From Tiliqua scincoides (lineage: Eukaryota > Chordata > Lepidosauria > Squamata > Scincidae), in the NCBI RefSeq assembly GCF_035046505.1, contig NC_089823.1:29870388-29934387 (forward strand): DNA of 64,000 bases, given 5' to 3'. Positions within the stretch are counted from its first letter, which is position 1; the number at the start of each line of letters is the position of its first letter. The translations under genes were made by a program, and so were the position numbers. Shown here piece by piece: positions 55,365-64,000 of this stretch. A model generated the notes under the pieces. The model was not told the DNA's origin and ran no database searches. It was given only the letters and a program-made list of their open reading frames with translations.

Positions 55365-56118
55365 AAGAACATAAGAAGAGCCCCACTGGATCAGGCCAAA
55401 GACCCATGTAGTCCAGCTTCTTGTATTTCCCAAAAGCCCACCAGATGCCTCAGGGAGCACAAAGACAAGATACCTGTACCCGGTTGCCACTCCCTTGCGC
55501 CGGGCATTCTGAAGTAGCCTACTTCTAAAACCAGGAAGTTGCATGTACCCATCACAGTTTATAACCTGTGATGGACTTTTCTTCTACAAATCTGTCCCAT
55601 CCCCTTTTAAAGGCATCTAGGCCAGATGCCATCACCACATCCTATGGCAAGATGTTCCACAGACTAATTACACACTGGGCAAAGAAATATTTTCTTTTGT
55701 CTGTTCTAATTCCCACAACATTCAGTTTTAGTGGAGGCCCCTGGTTTTGGTGTTGTGTGAGAGGAAAAGAACAACCCTTTATCTATGCCAGGGGTGTCAA
55801 ACATAAGGCCCTCAGGATCTCAGCTGCTGAGCAGTGCTGAGGTGTTACCACTAAAACAGTGGCCCACACGAACATTGGGCTTTCCCATATCTTGAAATAT
55901 GATCAAGATTTGCACATTTTCTCTTCGGTCATGTTCAGTTAATGAACTTCTATAAGAGAGGAAGGTGCTGATTTCTGGCCATCAGCTGCTTAATGATGTC
56001 ACTTTCTGCTTAATGACATCACTTCCGTGCCCTGAATGCTAACTTGGGCTCTCTGTATGAAATGGGTTTGACACTCCTAATCTACGCTATCCATCCCCTG
56101 CATGATCTTGTATGTCTC
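55365..56118 (-). mobile_element. CR1 3' fragment split by a hAT element
   Basis: The 3' tail AAGAACATAAGAAGAGCC starts near 55365. The C-terminal RT region follows in reverse up to about 55788 and resumes at 56080 with the TATCCATCCCCTGCATGATC stretch seen in other CR1 copies. It is truncated at about 56118. The hAT at 55789-56079 is therefore younger than this CR1 copy. Confidence 0.85.
55789..56079. mobile_element. hAT element inserted in a CR1
   Basis: Termini CAGGGGTGTCAAAC and, reversed, TAGGAGTGTCAAACCC. Target duplication ATCTATGC (55781-55788) and ATCTACGC (56080-56087), 7 of 8. 291 bp, non-autonomous. Confidence 0.85.
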
Positions 56119-56200
56119 AGGCTGCCAACCTATGCACACTTACCTGGGAGTAAGTCAATGGGACTTACTTCTGAGTAGATGTGCTTAGGATTGGGCCGTA
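56119..56200. mobile_element. Short palindromic MITE (90-bp class)
   Basis: GGCTGCCAACCTATGC to TTAGGATTGGGCC. It has the CTGGGAGTAAGTC and GACTTACTTCTGAGTAGA inner arms of the 90-bp class that is intact at 26753-26842 and 28649-28738. Confidence 0.7.
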
Positions 56201-56829
56201 AAACACTTTCAGACTAACACTAAGGTACGCTGAGGCACGTAGTGCAAAGAGTTGGCCATATACCTTGTACATGACAAGAGGACCATTTGCAGACTCAACC
56301 AGAGACAGGAGCATCCTGCAAATAATTTGAAACATGACAACTTTAAGTAAAGGCAGGAGGTCTGGTTTAGAGGGCAGAGCCTCTGTTATCCTGAAGATAG
56401 CATCTGAAGGTTGCCAGTTTGAAGCCACTGGCAGCTCCGTGACCTTGAAGCAGCTGACAAGCTGAGCTGAGTTATTCCATCTGCTCTTTGGTGTGAGCAA
56501 AGAAGTGTCTTGGCTGCCCTTCAAGTGAGAGATGAAGGAGCTGCTTGTCAGCCAGCATGGGAGGCAACTGGGGACCAGAAGTAATACCAGATCATGAAAG
56601 ATCCATCTGAAATGTTGTGCGGTTCTTGAATGACAGAACCTTTCTGTTATTGTAAAAATCCCCTCTGGGGTTTTGAGATATGTGCCTATGTGAACTGTCT
56701 TGAATAAAGTCAGAGGAGTAATCTGATGACCAGAAAGGCAGTATATAAATACCAGTATTATTATTACTATTAGAGAAGTTCACTGAAGTACTGGCCCTCA
56801 GGCTCCAGTTCTCTGCAGATGCTTTAAAG

Positions 56830-57814
56830 CAGTGTTTCTCAAACTGTGGGTCGGGACCCACTAGGTGGGTCGTGAGCCAATTTCAGGTGGCTCCCCATTC
56901 ATTTCAATATTTGATTTTTAATCTATTAGACTTGATGCTACCATGGTATGTGACTGCATTTGGGGAAATGTTACACATCTGTACTTTTAACAAGCTACTA
57001 TGTAAATACTTTTAACAATGATAGTAAATGGAATTTACTCCTGGGTAAGTGTGGTAGGAGGATTGTAAAACATTTTCCTGCCTGATGATGTCACTTCCAG
57101 TCATGACATCACTTCCAGTGGGTCCTGACAGATTCTCATTCTAAAAAGTGGGTCCCATAAGAACATAAGAACAGCCCCACTGGATCAGGCCATAGGCCCA
57201 TCTAGTCCAGCTTCCTGTAACTCACAGCGGCCCACCAAATGCCCCAGGGAGCACACCAGATAACAAGAGACCTCATCCTGGTGCCCTCCCTTGCATCTGG
57301 CATTCTGACATAACCCATTTCTAAAATCAGGAGGTTGCGCATACACATCATGGCTTGTACCCCATAATGGATTTTTCCTCCAGAAACTTGTCCAATCCCT
57401 TTTTAAAGGCGTCTAGGCTAGACGCCAGCACCACATCCTGTGGCAAGGAGTTCCACAGACCGACCACACGCTGAGTAAAGAAATATTTTCTTTTGTCTGT
57501 CCTAACCCGCCCAACACTCAATTTTAGTGGATGTCCCCTGGTTCTGGTATTATGTGAGAGTGTAAAGAGCATCTCCCTATCCACTCTGTCCATCCCCTGC
57601 ATAATTTTTTATGTCTCAATCATGTCCCCCCTCAGGCGTCTCTTTTCTAGGCTGAAGAGGCCCAAACGCCATAGCCTTTCCTCATAAGGAAGGTGCCCCA
57701 GCCCCGCTATCATCTTAGTCGCTCTCTTTTGCACCTTTTCCATTTCCACTATGTCTTTTTTGAGATGCGGAGACCAGAACTGGACACAATACTCCAAAAG
57801 TTTGAGAACTACTG
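56830..57814. mobile_element. hAT element split by a CR1
   Basis: Starts CAGTGTTTCTCAAACTG and ends AGTTTGAGAACTACTG, with a perfect 8-bp target duplication CTTTAAAG at 56822-56829 and 57815-57822. A 5'-truncated CR1 occupies about 57157-57796, leaving only the last roughly 18 bp of the hAT on the right. Without the CR1 it would be about 345 bp. Same family as element A at 48706. Confidence 0.9.
57157..57796 (-). mobile_element. 5'-truncated CR1 inserted in a hAT
   Basis: The tail AAGAACATAAGAACAGCC is at 57159, followed in reverse by the ORF2 C-terminus: RTRGHPLKLSVGRVRTDKRK then YFFTQRVVGLWNSLPQDVV, and upstream [20 protein letters not shown]. It stops at CTGGACACAATACTCC. Good preservation suggests a recent insertion. 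Confidence 0.9.
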
Positions 57815-57822
57815 CTTTAAAG

Positions 57823-58699
57823 GCAGACGGTCTGGCTTTTCCATCACTATAGATGAGCAACAGCCTGTAGTCATGTCAGCCAAGGGTAAGAGTCCAGCTT
57901 CAGTGTTCCAGTTTGGATTGCAAACTTGATTGCTACTTGGAACTGAGGAAAGTGTGCAGGTCCAGTCAGATTAGAGGATCCCCGCCAGATGCAAGTCAGG
58001 CAAGCTGGGGTGAGGGAAAGGAATGACTATAGCCTCATCCAAAGCTGGCAAGAGCCAGGCTGCATCTCTTGTGAGAGCATAGCTAGTAGTGGTTTTGAAA
58101 TCTTCACCGGAAGCTTCACGAGGTGTGTACCCAACTTGCCTGTTAGACTATGCCTGTGAGATACACGCAAGGCATGGCAGATGGTCCTGTCCCTCTTCAT
58201 AACTGAACACCTTCAAGAGGTGGTTCCAGGGGAGATTTGGAAGCTCCTCTTTAGCAAGCAACCCAGAACTACCACAGAAGCAGGGAAGATGGCAGTTCAC
58301 ATTGCCCTGAGCATGGAGTAGAGTGAAGCCAAGAGGAAGAGCTTCTGCCACAAAGTGATAGCTGTTCCTTGCACACAAATCACAATGTCATCCACCAATC
58401 CTCACATGAAGCAAGAGTAGCTTGCTGGCAGGAGGCACTTGTAGTAAGCTGGGATGTTTGAAGAGTCTGTAGTCTAAAGAATTGCCAGAAGAGTCGTAGC
58501 AGAAATCACAGTGTTGCAAACAATGTCTGTGCCCCACAGGGATTTTCCCACTGGCCTCAGGCAACTGGCGAGGTAAATGGGGAGCTGATTCTAGGATCTA
58601 ATTTCCTTTCGGATGTTGTACTTTGGGGAGGGTAAGCCAAGTGCAGCCTGATAAATCTATCCATGTATAGTGCTATGCAAGTTACATCACCTCTATTCT
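57823..58699. other. Unassigned sequence
   Basis: Nothing recognised between the hAT duplication and the LINE at 58711. Confidence 0.45.
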
Positions 58700-58710
58700 G
58701 TTGTTGTTGT

Positions 58711-59195
58711 TGGCAACCTTCAGTCTCGAAAGACTATGGTATCACGCTCTGAATGGTGGTTCTGGAACGGCGTCTAGTGTGGCTGAAAAGGCCAATTTGG
58801 GAGTGACAATCCCTTCCACACCGGGAGCAAGTGCAGTCTGTCCCTGGTCTGTCTCCCTGGCTATGGGCCTTCCTTCTTTGCCTCTTTGCCTCAGTCTCTT
58901 GGCCAAGTGTCTCTTCAAACTGGGAAAGGCCATGCTGCACAGCCTGCCTCCAAGTGAGCCGCTCAGAGGCCAGGGTTTCCCACTTGTTGAGGTCCACTCC
59001 TAAGGCCTTCAGATCCCTCTTGCAGATGTCCTTGTATCGCAGCTGTGGTCTACCTGTAGGGCGCTTTCCTTGCACGACTTCTCCATAGAGGAGATCCTTT
59101 GGGATCCGGTCATCATCCATTCTCACAACATGACCGAGCCAACACAGGCGTCTGTTTCAGCAGTGCATACATGCTAGGGATTCCAGCACATTGCA
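58711..59195 (-). mobile_element. LINE 3' end with C-terminal zinc finger (tail family)
   Basis: The reverse strand reads RMDDDRIPKDLLYGEVVQGK, RPTGRPQLRYKDICKRDLKA, LGVDLNKWETLASERLTWRQ, then CTCSRCGRDCHSQIGLFSHT and a stop (58734-59126). The stretch is open from the 5' truncation to the stop. This is the C-terminal region of a non-LTR retrotransposon polyprotein with a CxxC...H finger; I do not assign its clade. The 3' UTR is very short and ends in TTGCCAAC plus a CAA microsatellite (58700-58715). Confidence 0.85.
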
Positions 59196-59791
59196 GGACT
59201 ACGGCCTAGGAAGGGAAGTCATTCATAGCTGTTCACTCCAAGAGGGTTGCTTCCCGAATCTTGGTAAATGTCCCGATTAGCACAGGAAGGAGGTCGCCAT
59301 AGTGAGAGTCATAGTGGCCAGTTGCCTTAGGAGGCATCCCCCAGCAACCCAACCCAGAAATGAGAAGCAGGAGGAAGGGGAGAAAGGTCTTGCCTGTGCC
59401 ACCCTAGGAAGCCCAAGGCCAGAGTGTGTTGCCTGGGATCCAGCCACAAGACAGTCAGTGGCAGTGCCCTCCCTATGCCAAGGCTAGATTGCCTAGGAGT
59501 CAGGACACTAAATCAAAGAGAACAAGTTGAGATCAGAGCCTACACAAATCCCCCACATGGGACCATGAAAAATGGAAGTTGCTTCTCTGCTCCACCTGCC
59601 CCAGACTGTGGAAGTCCATTCCCCACTGATCCTGGGTGCCAGGGAATGGGAAACCTGAGGCCCGCTTTCATACACTTGTGGGAAGCAGGGTTCTGCTTGA
59701 GGCACTGGAGAAGGAGAATGGAAGGAGGGGCAGGTCCCCTACTGCTGAGCCCAAGCAGCAGAAGCTACCTCATGGTGTCCAGGGTCAGGCA

Positions 59792-59943
59792 GCCTGCAAC
59801 TGTTACCCTGCACATGCCCAATCTCATCTGATCTTGGAAGCTAAGCAGGGTCAGGCCTGGTTAGTACTTGGATGGGAGACCGCCTGGGAATACTGGGTGC
59901 TGTAGGCTTATACCATAGTCTTTCGAGACTGAAGATTGCCAAC
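59792..59943 (+). pseudogene. 5S rRNA-derived sequence with a LINE 3' tail (candidate 5S-type SINE)
   Basis: 59792-59909 aligns with vertebrate 5S rRNA over almost its whole length (118 of about 121 nt). The internal pol III promoter region is nearly perfect: GAAGCTAAGCAGGGTC (box A), GGTTAGTACTTGGATGG and GGGAGACCGCCTGGGAATAC (box C region). From box A on, the only two differences are G to A and C to T at CpG sites; the first 45 nt are more worn. Directly after GTAGGCTT comes ATACCATAGTCTTTCGAGAC then TGAAGATTGCCAAC (59910-59943), the same 3' tail found on LINE copies at 12112, 14641 and 58714. A simple 5S pseudogene would not carry that tail. Whether this is a one-off chimera or a SINE family cannot be told from one copy. 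Confidence 0.88.
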
Positions 59944-61225
59944 CATCTGCCTATGAGTGCCTGAGAATAAATGTACAACCCCACTCCTTCTTAGAATCCA
60001 GGAGTCTCTAGGTGGTCAAACTGGATAGGAAAGCTCAAGGGACTAGTGCAGATTCTGCTACTAGAAACAGCTTCCATGCAATTCTCCCGTCAGTCACCAG
60101 AGGGCCTATTAGGAATTTTGTGTGCAAATGTATGCGAATTGGGGCAGAGTCTTCAATTCTGGATGTCAGAAAACTCTCTGGATCATATTTATATCTGATG
60201 CTAGTTGCTTCTTTACTGCCATGTAAAGGGGACTAGACACTTGTGGGCAGTTTCCCAACTTTTAATAAAGTTTTATTCCTGCATAACTGGTGAACAAGCA
60301 TGAGAACTAGCATACCAGAAACATGCTACAAGACAGACACCTCTACTTCAATCAACCTGAGCTAATGTGCATTTTATTGTGCTGTGCAATATCTCTTAAC
60401 TATCTCTGCCTCTGAGTATCTGCTATCCCAGTTGCTGCGTTTCTTAACCTGAACAAGATTTGAATATATAACTTAGCAATTTCTCAGGTAATAGTTCTTC
60501 AGCATTAATGGTATTTAACATGTTTAATTCAGGTTTTCCTTCTGCTACAACCAAGCTTACCAGCCATGCTTTTCTGCATCCCATGTTCAGCCTCACAAAG
60601 ACGTCTTTGAGTGGATGTGTTGGGAACTGGCACCTACGTGCTGACGTCCCAGCTTCGGCCACCCTTTGCGAGATGGTGTAGCAGAGGAAATACAATGGGA
60701 GCTGCCTGCCGACAGCATTGATCTTATGTTCAACAAAATTTCTCCCAGATGTGGACCAGTGTCAAGGGTGACGGGGAAGCCAGATCCGGATACTGGGGGG
60801 ATGGGAAAGAATCACAGGGACTGCACAGCCTGGGTTAACAAAATTTCAAACAGAACAGCAATGAGGGCAGAAGTGCAAATGAAGGTCCCAGAGGTCAGCA
60901 GACCAGCTCAAACCCAGGGAAGTTGCAAGGAAACGAGAAGGAGGAGGATACAGGTACATACCATAGTTCCCTTCCCCCTCCCCTCTGACATATCTGAGGC
61001 ACTAAAGAGAGCGGGAAGGCAACAGACCCAAGAAGAGACTCACTGGGTGCAAATGTAAGGCATCTCTCTTGTGCCTTAAACATTCATGACTACAGCCCTG
61101 TAATCCAGGAATACGCATGTGACACTTTGCTCTTCAGCATTTTGAACTCCTTTTATTAAAACTATATAGAGCTTTCAAATTGCTTCTTGCTTGCCCCCTG
61201 ACTTGCCCCCAACTTGGTGTTGGCG
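59944..61225. other. Unassigned sequence
   Basis: A 130-codon plus frame (60666-61058) has no known domain. Nothing else recognised. Confidence 0.45.
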
Positions 61226-61278
61226 ATTACCACAGTGATTACTACAGCAATCTACAGATTACTACAGTAATCAACAGG

Positions 61279-61315
61279 ACAAAACAGTAGTGATCACTGA
61301 TTACTACTGTTTTGT
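61279..61315. repeat. Perfect 13-bp inverted repeat next to ATTACTACAG tandem
   Basis: ACAAAACAGTAGT and ACTACTGTTTTGT around an 11-base loop, preceded at 61226-61275 by repeats of GATTAC(C/T)ACAGTGATT type. Confidence 0.75.
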
Positions 61316-61499
61316 ACTGGAATAAGGGTGAGTTGTGGAGAAGGAAGGAAGGTGTTGGGTGCAGACACCCTGGCTATCACAGAGGCAGAAGACGAAATCT
61401 TTCTAGTTAGACATGCTCAAAATCATGGATGTTAATGATGCATAAGCGCAGGTTATGACACTCCATTTTTTAGATGCACCCTTCCTCTGAGCAGCTTAG

Positions 61500-61680
61500 C
61501 ACAGCATATATATGGGCCTTCTCCCTTCACCCCTGTATTATCCTAACAGAAACTCTGGAAGAAAGGTTAGGCTAGCCCAGGATCACAGAGCTTTCCTGAC
61601 TGAGTGGGGATTTCAACTGAGTTTGCTCTAGTCCAAGACTTTATCCCCTGCCCCACACTATCTCTGAATAAGCATCATGG
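61500..61680 (+). repeat. MIR-like SINE
   Basis: GGTTAGGCTAGCCCAGGATC, then GACTGAGTGGGGATTTCAAC and TCTAGTCCAAGACTTTATCC match the GAGTGGGGATTTGAACC and CTAGTCC blocks common in reptile MIR-type repeats. Worn. Confidence 0.65.
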
Positions 61681-62013
61681 ATTTTATTCAAGCTTATGTG
61701 TACCTAACCTTTCCTGGTGCTTCCCATAGAGTTTTACAGACAGCTCTGTTCAACTGCCATGCAAGCATACGGAGCTGTTGGCAATTCTTTGGCTTGAACA
61801 AAATCACATGAGCTTAAGGGAAAGCCTGAGCATATTTTTGGTTGCATTTCAAGGAGCAGAACCTCTGCCAGTTTGAGAACTGAAGGCAGCAGAAGTGTAT
61901 TTGCCTGCAGGAACTCAGGAAAATGTCATGTACAGCAAACGAGAACAGTCAAAATGTTCTGGGTTTCTTTCGGCTCCAAAACAGCAATTTACTAAACTCT
62001 TTTGTTTTTGCAG

Positions 62014-62223
62014 TTCTACACCAGTTTTGCCCAGCAGTTCTACACCAGGAAAGAACATGAGATTTGTGGCTGGGGAGACCAAATGGCAGAGACAACAGAA
62101 CTTTCACTGCAAAAAAATCACACGGCGAGTGCTGCGTATTTCACACACAAAGGATTGGACTGCAACCTGGATGCAAATGCCTTGTGGACAACGGACTTGC
62201 AAAAAGTCACCTTGGGCAACTGA
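62014..62223 (+). other. Possible orphan terminal exon (unrecognised)
   Basis: A strong acceptor (TTACTAAAC branch-like site, then CTCTTTTGTTTTTGCAG) is followed by 69 open codons and TGA. The peptide has FYTSFAQQFYTRKEHEICGW and GLDCNLDANALWTTDLQK. I recognise no family, no donor exon was found, and FYT occurs twice from a 14-bp duplication (CAGTTCTACACCAG). It may be chance. Confidence 0.15.
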
Positions 62224-62227
62224 TTGA

Positions 62228-62605
62228 CAGTAGCGTCAGGTCTGAAGAAAGGAGGAACTTCGTCATACAGCCAACAAATAATTCATAGAATTTGCTGTTA
62301 CAGAATGTGGGGGTGACCACTGCTCTAGGTGGTTTTAAAAAGGGGAGTAGACAAAGTCATCATGGGGGATATGTCTGTCAAAGGCTATTAGCCATAAAAG
62401 CCGCACAAAACTTTCTATTGAGAGGCAGTATGCAGCTGAACAACAACTGCTGAGGAGCAACAGGGGAGGGAGGGCTGGTGTCAATGAGCCCTGCTTGCAG
62501 GCTGCTTTTGATTGGTTGCCATGGTAAATGGGATTGCTGGGCTAGATGGATCCAGCATGGATGCTTCAGTCTCATCCAGCAGGGTTCTTCTCATGGCCTT
62601 ACGCT
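62228..62605 (+). mobile_element. CR1-like LINE 3' end
   Basis: GAAAGGAGGAACTTCG, CATGGGGGATATGTCTGTCA, AAGGCTATTAGCCAT and TGGGCTAGATGGATCCAGC. Worn 3' UTR of the sub-family at 26860. Confidence 0.7.
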
Positions 62606-62864
62606 GCTGCTTCTCAACCTCAGTTTCCCATCAATAACTCGGGAATTATAAGACCTTCCTGCCTGCCTACCTTTCAGATTTAATATGAAGGCAAATACAA
62701 ATATAATCTCCTGCAGAAATGGTGGATGTCCCAGTGGGTTGATTGTTTTGTTGACAGAGGTATTAACGAAATACCTTTTTTAAAGCAATTAATGTAGACG
62801 ATAATGCAATCTGCCCATTGTAAATTCTATAAGAAGACTCTCAACCTCTTGCGTTCTAGTCTGG

Positions 62865-62950
62865 ATGGCCACCTGTCAGGGAGTCTGCAGGGCTGCCTGC
62901 ACTGAGGAGTTGGACTAGATGACCTTCCAGGTATCTTCCATTCCATGAAT
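62865..62950 (+). mobile_element. Classical CR1 3' end
   Basis: GGATGGCCACCTGTCAGGGA, then GAGTTGGACTAGATGACCTT and an ATTCCATGAATTC tail. This is the bird/reptile CR1 3' UTR with the octamer-like ATTCTATG end, a different CR1 branch from the AAGAACATAAG copies. Confidence 0.8.
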
Positions 62951-63000
62951 TCACATTATGCCAGCAGTACGATTGGGTTTCTACTCTCTGGTTAACTTAT

Positions 63001-63490
63001 AGCCCAATCCTAACTAACACCCTTCCGATAACACAGCCGTGCCAACATAGCACTGCATCCTATGATGGAGGGAACACTCGTGGAGGTCTCCTCATGCTAA
63101 AAGAACTTTTGTTCCCTTACCCTGGGGCAAGCCTTTGCTGCCCAAATGGGTCACCTTGCATCAGCATCAGCCATTTTGTTGGCACAGAAATGAGGAGAGT
63201 AAGGGAGAGGGGATGGGATAAGATCCTGGTGCACACTGATGCTGCCAGGATCCATTCTTTCCCTCCCGTGTTCCACCTCCTGCCTGTTCTATGCCAGGAA
63301 ACTCCCCCATTTCCCCAAGAGAGGGGGAAACTTTTCCCCCCTCCCCACTCTGTTCCCTTCACCGCTTGCCCTCGTGTCGGCAGACCTGCGCTCCTGCGAA
63401 TAGCTGGTAGCCACTGACACTGACTGATTGCGAGTCACTGACATTGCTACCATTTGCAGTGACTGTTCCAAAATGGATGCCAGCAACATG
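63001..63490. mobile_element. Large CAATCCTA-terminus MITE, left end
   Basis: AGCCCAATCCTAACTAACAC, then CACTGCATCCTATGATGG, GGTCTCCTCATGC and TTGTTCCCTTACCCTGG, as in its relatives. The right end is not recognised. Confidence 0.5.
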
Positions 63491-64000
63491 CTGCGGGCAC
63501 CACCATAAGCCTACTTATGACAGTGGAACCTCTCTTCTGCTGTCATAAATGTTAATTTGGATCGAGCTGCCAAGGAAATACAAGTGTTTATTCAAGACTG
63601 CTGTCCCTTTCAGCCATCACAGAGCCATTTTACTGTGTGACAAGGACTGTGGGGGCTTCTTTCATTCCCCTCCCCACCTTCTTCCCAGAAAGCACATGGT
63701 AAGATGGCAGAGCAGTGGAGGGCTGTTTCTTTGGGTCAGCATTTTAAACATTAGCTTGCTCCTGAATCCACCTGCTAAACTTCACCAGCTACAAATATTG
63801 TACCTTTCTATTTATTAAATTGCAAGACACTTTAGGAGCTTGGATGATAAGTGGGGCACCAATATAACTAAACTGGCTCACAAGCTTCCTCTATCATTGT
63901 CCCCAAACAGTCATTTCATGCCAAATAAGTGGAATGTCAAACCATGTTCCTGCTTCATTTACATGAGTAACAATGTTAATGCTGCTAAGATTTCCACCCC

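Noticed and set aside
59792-59909. Functional 5S rRNA gene
   Set aside because: The first 45 nt are worn, there is no T-run terminator after GTAGGCTT, and a LINE tail follows directly.

Overview
This is vertebrate nuclear DNA, most likely from a squamate reptile. It has one GT-AG spliced host gene, a dense population of CR1-type LINEs whose 3' ends carry the AAGAACATAAGAA tail, tRNA-Ala-headed SINEs of reptile type, and many hAT and other non-autonomous DNA transposons. The species cannot be fixed from the window.

Host gene. A complete four-exon coding sequence lies on the minus strand between 25797 and 16171. It encodes a 343-residue B3GAT1-like beta-1,3-glucuronosyltransferase, the family that makes the HNK-1 epitope. 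Exon 1 (25686-25797) is the cytosolic tail and membrane anchor. Exons 2 (18855-19390) and 3 (17731-18027) are the stem and catalytic domain. Exon 4 (16171-16257) is the last 28 codons. All three introns are GT-AG and the reading phases match. Its introns and 3' flank hold hAT copies, MITEs, a decayed L1-like LINE and a MIR-like SINE. No second host gene could be supported.

Layout. 1-16 kb: CR1 pieces, SINEs, palindromic DNA elements and three copies of a LINE 3' tail family. 16-26 kb: the B3GAT1-like gene. 26-43 kb: MITEs with CAATCCTA termini, decayed LINE reverse transcriptases, and two long hAT elements with perfect 8-bp target duplications (35385-37062 and 37237-38141). 43-47.4 kb: a near-complete CR1 LINE on the minus strand with zinc-finger/esterase ORF1 and endonuclease/RT ORF2. 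48-50.3 kb: four hAT elements laid end to end inside one SINE, each junction marked by the same 8-bp target. 55-58 kb: a hAT inside a CR1, and next to it a CR1 inside a hAT. 58.7-60 kb: a LINE 3' end and a 5S rRNA-derived sequence that carries the same LINE tail, a candidate 5S-type SINE.

Most of the window is a layered mobile-element record. The most informative signals are exact target duplications and shared 3' tails. No CRISPR array, bacterial operon or tandem gene cluster is present. Boundaries were read by eye and no database search was possible; repeat family names are inferred from termini, target duplications and encoded motifs.
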